A stretch of DNA of 22,500 nt from Salpingoeca rosetta. Taxonomy: Eukaryota > Opisthokonta > Choanoflagellata > Craspedida > Salpingoecidae. Position 1 is the first letter of the stretch; each line of letters opens with the position of its first letter. Location: the NCBI RefSeq assembly GCF_000188695.1, contig NW_004754901.1, positions 284,794 to 307,293 on the forward strand, written 5' to 3'. Position numbers and translations under genes: made by a program. The notes beneath the pieces were generated by a model. The model did no database searches. It saw only the letters and a program-made list of their open reading frames with translations, and was not told where the DNA came from. This document shows, piece after piece, positions 17,761-22,500 of this stretch.

Positions 17761-17849
<89 letters not shown>

Positions 17850-19482
17850 CGGATGAGAGAGCCCATTTCGCGGAAGCGGTCGACGTCCCAGCCCGTGACA
17901 GCGCCAACAACGTCGACGGCGCGGGTGATGAACATGGTGGCCTGGGACGGCGCCCAGCGGCGCTCGCAGCCAAAGTCCTGCAGCGTCGACTCAAACACAG
18001 ACGGGTCAATCATGCTGCACGGCGACAGTGGCAATGGTGTGTGTGTGTGTGTGAGGGGGGTGGGGTGGGGTGAGCGGAATGGAACACGTGAGGCGAGGAG
18101 TGGTGTGAGGGTGAGCATACACGCAAACTACGTTGCTAGTGAACAATACACTGCGCACACAAGCACACACACACACACACACACAACGCAGGAGCCGGCA
18201 GGTGGCAAACGGACTTGATGAAGTTGCGAAGGTTCTCCTCTGCAAAGTCGACGAGCCGCTGTGCAATGTGGCCGATTTGCGCAATGGTCATGTCCCCGAC
18301 GGCGCGCAGATGCCCAAGAATGTCCTGGCCAAGCGCGCTCAGGTCCTCCAGGGACGCCTCTGTGATGCTCGTCACGCCCCGCACAATGTCCTGCAGGGGT
18401 GGTGGTGGCCGTGGGTGGTGGTGGTGGTGGTGGTAGTTGGTATGATGGGGTGCCATCGCTCAACGTCACAAGGGTCAACGCACGAAACCACAGCACATGC
18501 ACACACGCACACATGTAACTGAACAGACACGCACGCACAAGCACACAAGCACACATACACATACACATACACACACATACACGCACACATACACGCACAC
18601 ATACGCGCACACACGCACACATACCTGGAGGTGTTCGGAGAGGGCGTTGAACTGCTCGCCAATGGTCTCGACAATGTCATCGGAAAGGTCCACAAAGGCT
18701 TCCTGCAGGTCATCTACGGCATCCTGGAAGGCGCCGCCAACCGTGTCAATCACGTCGTTGAACGCATCGTCCAGCGTGTCTGTCACGTCGTCAAAGAAGT
18801 CGCCAATGTCACGGCGCCGGCGCAGCGACGCGTCAGCACCATCGGAAGTCGTGTTGAACACGTTTTTGAACTGGAACTGCTGCTTCTGCTCCATGACAAA
18901 GGCGTCAAACGCGGCCCACTGCGGGGTGCACAGGTCGAGGCACGTGCCGTTGCAGCGGTGGGCATACGGGGTGCTGGGGTCGTGCGTGGCAGCCGTGGCG
19001 TGGTCCGAGTGCTCAACACAGACGGGGCAGTTGGGTGTCGACGACACAAAGAAGACGTGCTTGTCGCTGCTACTGTCGCTGCCTGGGCCGACGGTGACGG
19101 TGCGCGTGGTGAAGAAGGGCTTGTGGGAGGCCGAGTGGGCGGCAAAGGCGAACCTGTTGTTGAATGAGGCGCCAGAGGACGGCGAGAGCGAAGGGTCCAC
19201 AACGCACGTCGCAAAGTTGCTCAGCCCCATGAGGAGGTCCTCAAAGGTTCCAAAGCGGCTGCTGGTCTGTCCGCCCATGGGTGCTGCTGCTGCGGCTGCC
19301 TCCTGCTCCTCGGCAATGAGCTCGAGCGTGTGGGGGCGGACGCGGCACGTGGACATGCACGCAGCGCCGGAGAGGGAGGTGCGCTTGCCATTTGGGCGCG
19401 GGGGCTCGACGTGGGCGCCGTGTGCGGCGACGGCAAGGGTCAGGGCGATGACGAAGGCAACAACGGCTGCTGTTGTCCTCAT
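13480..19482 (-). CDS. 12-exon type I membrane protein with mesothelin/stereocilin-like helical repeats (1,179 aa)
   Basis: Exons, 5' to 3': 19482-18625, 18390-18215, 18014-17848, 17507-16468, 16219-16106, 15918-15710, 15457-15379, 15175-14782, 14600-14371, 14154-14116, 13936-13800, 13576-13480. Every intron is GT-AG and all phases close (3,540 nt, stop TAG). The ATG at 19482 is the first after an in-frame TGA (19546-19548). Residues 1-23 form a signal peptide (MRTTAAVVAFVIALTLAVAA). An ectodomain with 8 Cys (42, 46, 93, 152, 155, 177, 181, 185) and sequons at N178 and N210 leads to RRRR 221-224, a furin-type site. An 11-residue amphipathic repeat array follows (~224-286), then helical repeats with recurring Trp at 387, 450, 516, 572, 631, 751, 897, 959, 999 and 1021. 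A helix at about 1122-1143 spans the membrane, with a basic tail to 1179. The organisation resembles mesothelin, otoancorin and stereocilin. That family call is from pattern only. The exon 2 donor is the least certain junction. Confidence 0.85.
13615..13680. repeat. GT-rich repeat in gene 3 intron 11
   Basis: Units of gtgtgagggtat followed by a perfect (GT)n. On the transcribed strand this is a CA tract upstream of the last acceptor, facing a weaker TG-rich donor half. Confidence 0.85.
13800..13936 (-). CDS. Transmembrane exon (exon 11 of gene 3)
   Basis: The exon encodes a Gly/Ser/Asn-rich stalk, a hydrophobic helix (core VAAAVIVPIVLIALIVAG) and the stop-transfer FYYRN. The acceptor is ccatcag. 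The donor gtgcgt leaves two bases that join exon 12 to make Lys. Without this splice the frame enters TG-repeat intron sequence. Confidence 0.85.
14116..14154 (-). CDS. 39-nt symmetric micro-exon (exon 10 of gene 3)
   Basis: Thirteen codons (EGLLTSAQSSAVT) lie between acceptor gttaacag and a consensus donor gtaagt. Both flanking introns are phase 0, so skipping would keep frame. It encodes part of the Ser/Thr-rich juxtamembrane stalk before the transmembrane exon. Confidence 0.7.
14223..14244. repeat. A12G10 homopurine tract in gene 3 intron 9
   Basis: Twelve A followed by ten G on the + strand, which reads C10T12 in the transcript. It may serve as a distal pyrimidine-rich element, although it lies about 70 nt from the acceptor. 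Confidence 0.9.
14279..14370. repeat. CA/CAGA repeat in gene 3 intron 9
   Basis: Interspersed cacaga and perfect CA units abut exon 9. On the minus strand the donor gtgtgt is the start of the repeat. Confidence 0.9.
16041..16072. repeat. (CA)15 repeat in gene 3 intron 5
   Basis: Perfect CA run about 35 nt inside intron 5 from its donor gtacgt. It reads TG on the transcribed strand. Confidence 0.9.
16382..16441. repeat. CA-rich repeat in gene 3 intron 4
   Basis: Tandem cacacgcac units followed by a perfect CA run, close to the exon 4 donor (gtgcgt on the minus strand). Confidence 0.85.
17531..17570. repeat. (GT)20 microsatellite in gene 3 intron 3
   Basis: Perfect GT dinucleotide run on the + strand. 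On the transcribed (minus) strand it reads CA and lies near the intron 3 acceptor. Confidence 0.95.
17742..17847. repeat. (CA)n/(TG)n microsatellite, ~106 bp
   Basis: Near-perfect CA dinucleotide repeat with one interruption at about 17761. It abuts the exon 3 donor of gene 3, so the splice site is built from the repeat. Confidence 0.95.
18015..18214 (-). other. Intron 2 of gene 3
   Basis: The 200-nt phase 2 intron runs from gtccgt to gtgcag. A donor-side (TG)10 (window 18164-18184) and an acceptor-side (CA)8 (window 18037-18053) are complementary. The donor was chosen because it aligns residues 341-352 with the next repeat (LLIDSAVL). A second in-phase donor, gtgtgt, would add nine residues. 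Confidence 0.6.
18497..18624. repeat. CA-rich repeat in gene 3 intron 1
   Basis: Imperfect CA tract with acat/acgc variants, beginning at the exon 1 donor (gtatgtgtgcg on the minus strand). The acceptor end of the same intron is instead an (ACC)n-type pyrimidine/AC tract at 18399-18435. Confidence 0.9.
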
Positions 19483-20431
19483 CTTGACGGTGGTGGTGGT
19501 GGTGGTGGTTGTGGTGGTGTTCTCGGTTCCAATCAAATCAACAAATCAGCAAAGGAAGGTCTGTCAAAAGGTGGATGGTTGGTTGGGAGACAGGAGGGAG
19601 AAAGGGGAAGATAGCGGGGAGAAGGAGGGGTTGTAGAGCAAAGCAGAGCAGAGAGCGAAAGCAAGCAAAGGTGAGTGAGTGAGTGAGTGATGTGACAGCC
19701 AGCAGATGAATAGCGCAACGAGCAAGAGCAAGAAAGCGCCAGCCAGCGTCAATGGATCGATGTCACACGGTAGAAGGTGACGACAAATAACGACAAGTCA
19801 ATCACGACGACGGAAGAGAAAAAGAAAGGTGACAGCGAAGCAAGCAAGCCCACAGCGACAGCGCTGATATTGGTGGATGGTGGTGGTCGTGGAGATGGTG
19901 GTGGTGGAGATCAAGACAGATATGGGGGGAAGGCAAGGCGATACCATCCAAATTAGGAACAGACAGCGGGAGGGCGCAAAAAGTAAATGGAAACGAGACG
20001 ATGGTGTGCACACACACCCGGTTTCATGGACGAAGGAAAATGCAAGGGGGGGAAATGGAAGTCAAAGGGGAAACATACACATCAAGCACACGCACGCGCA
20101 CACACGCACACACAGAAAGGTGGAAAAAGGCAACACACATGCACGCACACAGATGCACGCACACGTACACACACACACACACACACACACGCATCGGACG
20201 TGGTGCAAACAATGGCGTCGGCATCACGCAAGAGGAGAAAACCACACACGCACACCCCTACACACGCACGAACAAAGAACAAGCGGGTGTGGGGAGTTGC
20301 AAGGCACTTCAGAGAAGAAGCAAGAGAGATAGATAGAGAGAGAGAGAGAGAAAGCAAAGAACATTCAATACTCCCGCAAGATGTGCTTCAAAAGAGGGAA
20401 AGGGGGAGCGGGAACGAAAAGCACGAGACGG
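19483..20431. other. Upstream region of gene 3
   Basis: On the minus strand an (ACC)n-rich leader directly precedes the gene 3 ATG, which has A at -3. Beyond it lie GAGT units (about 19672-19690), a CA tract (20164-20191) and a GA run (20335-20351). I see no supported coding exon here and no TATA-like or other recognisable promoter element. Confidence 0.5.
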
Positions 20432-20515
20432 CTACACATGCGCCAACGCGTACAGAACACATGCACGACGGAGGTTGATGTTCATAACGCAGTCAGGCTG
20501 ATGCAACGCACGTAC

Positions 20516-20641
20516 CAGGGTGTAGATGGACTCAATGGTTAGAGCGGCCGGGTCAATGGGGGAACAATCGCTAGACTCGAGGAAACGCCGGAAGTAACGC
20601 GTGCGTAGTAGGGTCGGACGGAAGGTTTGCTCAATGATGTG
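20516..20641 (-). CDS. Orphan minus-strand coding island, partial exon of an unknown gene
   Basis: Forty-two codons of balanced, non-repetitive composition (including RYFRRFLESSDCSPIDPA and ALTIESIYTL) end exactly at a strong donor, gtacgtgcg, identical in its first six bases to the gene 3 exon 5 donor. Third codon positions are mostly G or C, as in the neighbouring gene. The 5' boundary is unresolved because the frame stays open upstream. If the donor is not used, the frame continues to TAG at 20432-20434. I do not recognise the family. The YFRRF-x8-IDP spacing faintly recalls cyclin C, but the residues after it do not fit. Confidence 0.35.
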
Positions 20642-21343
20642 AAGCGGCCGAGATGGAAGGCGGTGGGTGAACTTGGTTCGTGTGGGTGATATCGGGAAGA
20701 CGGGTGAAGGAGAGCTGGGCTTGGCTATGCTTGGCTTGGCTTGGCTTGGCTTGAGGTTGCAGCTGGTGGTGGTGTTCGATCGGTGGCTTGTAAGCGTGTG
20801 GCTTGAATGGGTGCTTGATCTGGGTTCGTGTCACAATGCAGGAAAATGAACTTGTGATGGACGATGTGTGCACACGAACAGCCGGTTCACTCAATGGAAC
20901 CAGGTGTGCGTGGTGCGTGTGTAGGTGCGTGCGAGTGCCTGCGACGTTGGTCTTGGCCTGTGAGAGTGCCACGACAAACACACAGTTGCAGGACCGAGGG
21001 AGAAGGACACGTGTCAGCAGCAACAACAACGGCAGAGCCCGTAAGCCGGAATGCGTGCGCTGCCAATGATGTGTAGGCTGTTCGTGACAATGGATTGATG
21101 CGTGTTTGGCTCGTGCCTCAAATATAAACACACATCACCCTCGCGTGCGCGCGCACCAGGTTTGACTGCAACCGCACGGGAACAAGATGTGTGTGCGTTT
21201 GCGTGTGCGTATGTACGGTTGCTTGCTTGTGTTCGTGTGTGGTTGTCTGTGTGCGAGCACGACCAAGGCAAGCAAGGGATCCAAGGGAACAAGGTGCGTG
21301 CGTGCGGGCGTGGTTGAGCACAAGCTCACAAGCACAAGCTCAC

Positions 21344-21446
21344 CTCCAATCCAGAAAACGCAGACGAAGAACGATGACGAGAATGACGAAATTTAGGCCA
21401 AATCTTATGCGATTTTCGATGGGAAGAAGTTGGTTGTGGTCCTTGC
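21344..21446 (-). CDS. Weak candidate exon with a hydrophobic segment
   Basis: The frame reads GKDHNQLLPIENR and then FGLNFVILVIVLRLRF, and ends two bases into a codon at donor gtgagc. A possible acceptor ttcaaag lies at 21447. GC3 is lower than in gene 3, and no adjoining exon could be phased to it. It may be chance. Confidence 0.18.
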
Positions 21447-21481
21447 CTTTGAAGAATTGCGCGCGTGCGCTTGTGTGTTTT

Positions 21482-21519
<38 letters not shown>

Positions 21520-21710
21520 AACAACAGCATGAAGGGCGAAAAGAAGGCTGAAAAGGAAAACGCCGGACAGCACGCAGAGCAGACAAGTGCACGGACGTAT
21601 GCATGCCCAGACAACAGCACCAAGCAGACTCAAACATCAAACACAAATCAACACCAGCAGCGACACGTGCACAGAAACATATCAGAGGATGACACACTGA
21701 CCTACTGACA

Positions 21711-21742
21711 CACAAACACACACACGCGCGCGCGCGCGTGCA
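21711..21742. repeat. Alternating CA/(CG)7/TG tract
   Basis: Continuous purine-pyrimidine alternation with a (CG)7 core at about 21725-21738, flanked by CA on the left and TGCACG on the right. This is a sequence type known to favour Z-DNA. Confidence 0.8.
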
Positions 21743-22500
21743 CGAACACGCGATCATGAGCACGTGCAGTGTCACGTGCCACGCAAGCACACAGAACATA
21801 ACACAACCTAACACGCGTAGGTTGCAGAGAGGCAGAAACAATGGGCTCAGGTGCGTAGGTGGGGTGCGTGTGTGAGGTGAAATTGTGAGGGTGATTGTGA
21901 GGTGATTGTGTTGCACGAAAACAATGACGATGCATTCAAGGCGCACCTGTCAACACGCAAGGCTGAAGGCACACCAAGTGATGTGATGGACGCAGACACA
22001 CTTAAAACGAGCAGGTCCAGACGAAGGAAAAGCACACACACACAAAAAAAAAAATAGGCACACGCACACACACACGCACGCACACACAGACACACACACA
22101 GACACACACACGCACGCACGCACAGACACAGACACAGACACACACACACACGTATGAACAGCTGTGCAAGTAGCAGCAACATGTGCGAGAGACTGAGAGT
22201 GCTGGAATGGTAACAGCGGTCATGTAATGTTGAATGAACAAAGAGCTACTACATACGAGGAAGCGAGCAAGCCGAGGAGGAAAAGTGAACAAAGAGCAGA
22301 GGAGAGAGAATGATGGGCAATGAAAGGACAGCACAGCACAGGGAAAGGGGCAGCAGACAAAACAGAGGCAAAGAGACAGACAGACGGACACATACACAGC
22401 GGACGGACAGACGGATGGACAGACGGACAGACGGACATACGCCAGCACAAACACACACACGCACACACACACACACACAATGCGCACACGCAAGCACCAT

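Larger units (their letters stand above)
17508..17847 (-). other. Intron 3 of gene 3 with opposing TG and CA tracts
   Basis: On the transcribed strand the donor itself is the first GT of a (TG) tract about 106 nt long (window 17742-17847, one interruption). A (CA)20 tract (window 17531-17570) lies near the acceptor ccattag. The whole intron is 340 nt, the longest in the gene. The two tracts are perfect complements. Confidence 0.85.
20642..22500. other. Repeat-rich region without a supported complete gene
   Basis: Contents include a pentanucleotide cttgg array (20730-20753), a (TG)n tract (21484-21518), an alternating CA/CG/TG stretch (about 21711-21742), CA/CAGA repeats (22033-22152) and GGAC-type units near 22380-22440. 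One weak minus-strand coding island at 21344-21446 ends at a consensus donor, gtgagc. No full gene model could be built. Given CA-rich minus-strand introns next door, this may be intron or leader sequence of a gene that begins beyond the window. Confidence 0.4.

Noticed and set aside
18497..19636. 379-codon + strand ORF
   Set aside because: It starts in CA repeat (Thr-His reading) and is antisense to gene 3 exon 1, which has a clear signal peptide on the other strand.
20541..20620. Possible tRNA-like stretch (ggttagagcggcc)
   Set aside because: No B-box, no cloverleaf pairing and no plausible anticodon arm. The minus strand reads as a coding island instead.
20631..21131. 166-codon minus-strand ORF
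   Set aside because: It has a non-ATG start and Gln/Pro/His-rich reading of pentanucleotide and CA repeats. The overlapping orphan exon frame looks more like real coding sequence.
21430..21708. + strand ORF containing MKGEKKAEKENAGQ
   Set aside because: It begins in a TG repeat, is short and polar, and lacks splice or family support. It overlaps the weak minus-strand exon candidate.

Overview
The window is eukaryotic nuclear DNA. Its genes carry GT-AG introns of about 180-340 nt, and one gene can be assembled from 12 exons with full phase closure. The proteins include very long Gln/Ser/Asn/Asp-rich sequences. Nearly every intron holds TG/CA dinucleotide tracts. There is no operon structure, no bacterial-type gene and no recognisable RNA gene. 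GC-rich codons, microsatellite-rich short introns, poly-Q proteins and a mesothelin/stereocilin-like membrane protein would fit a unicellular holozoan such as a choanoflagellate. That placement is inference and was not tested by any search.

Layout. (1) Bases 1-6616, + strand: one uninterrupted frame of about 2,170-2,200 codons encoding a low-complexity, basic protein. It is open at the left window edge and is followed by a possible AATAAA at 6929. (2) 6617-7594: 3'UTR of gene 1, spacer and 5' leader of gene 2. (3) 7595-12476, + strand: a two-exon gene for a predicted nuclear-type protein of 1,546 aa. Its intron (9450-9690) is fixed by phase and removes a TG/CA-rich stretch. (4) 12477-13479: the spacer between the converging ends of genes 2 and 3. 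(5) 13480-19482, - strand: a 12-exon gene of 1,179 aa. It encodes a signal peptide, an 8-Cys ectodomain, a furin-type RRRR site, an amphipathic 11-residue repeat array, a long Trp-anchored helical repeat region, one transmembrane helix and a short basic tail. (6) 19483-22500: mostly simple repeats. One convincing orphan minus-strand coding island (20516-20641) and one weaker one (21344-21446) may be exons of a further gene.

No shared pathway can be read from the three genes. Genes 1 and 2 look like disordered, probably nuclear or RNA-associated proteins (Arg/Ser-rich and Lys/Arg-rich blocks, a SUMO-interaction-like motif, acidic runs). Gene 3 looks like a cell-surface or matrix-facing protein. 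The most notable points are the complete gene 3 model with its mesothelin-like architecture, and introns in which a donor-side (TG)n tract faces a complementary acceptor-side (CA)n tract.
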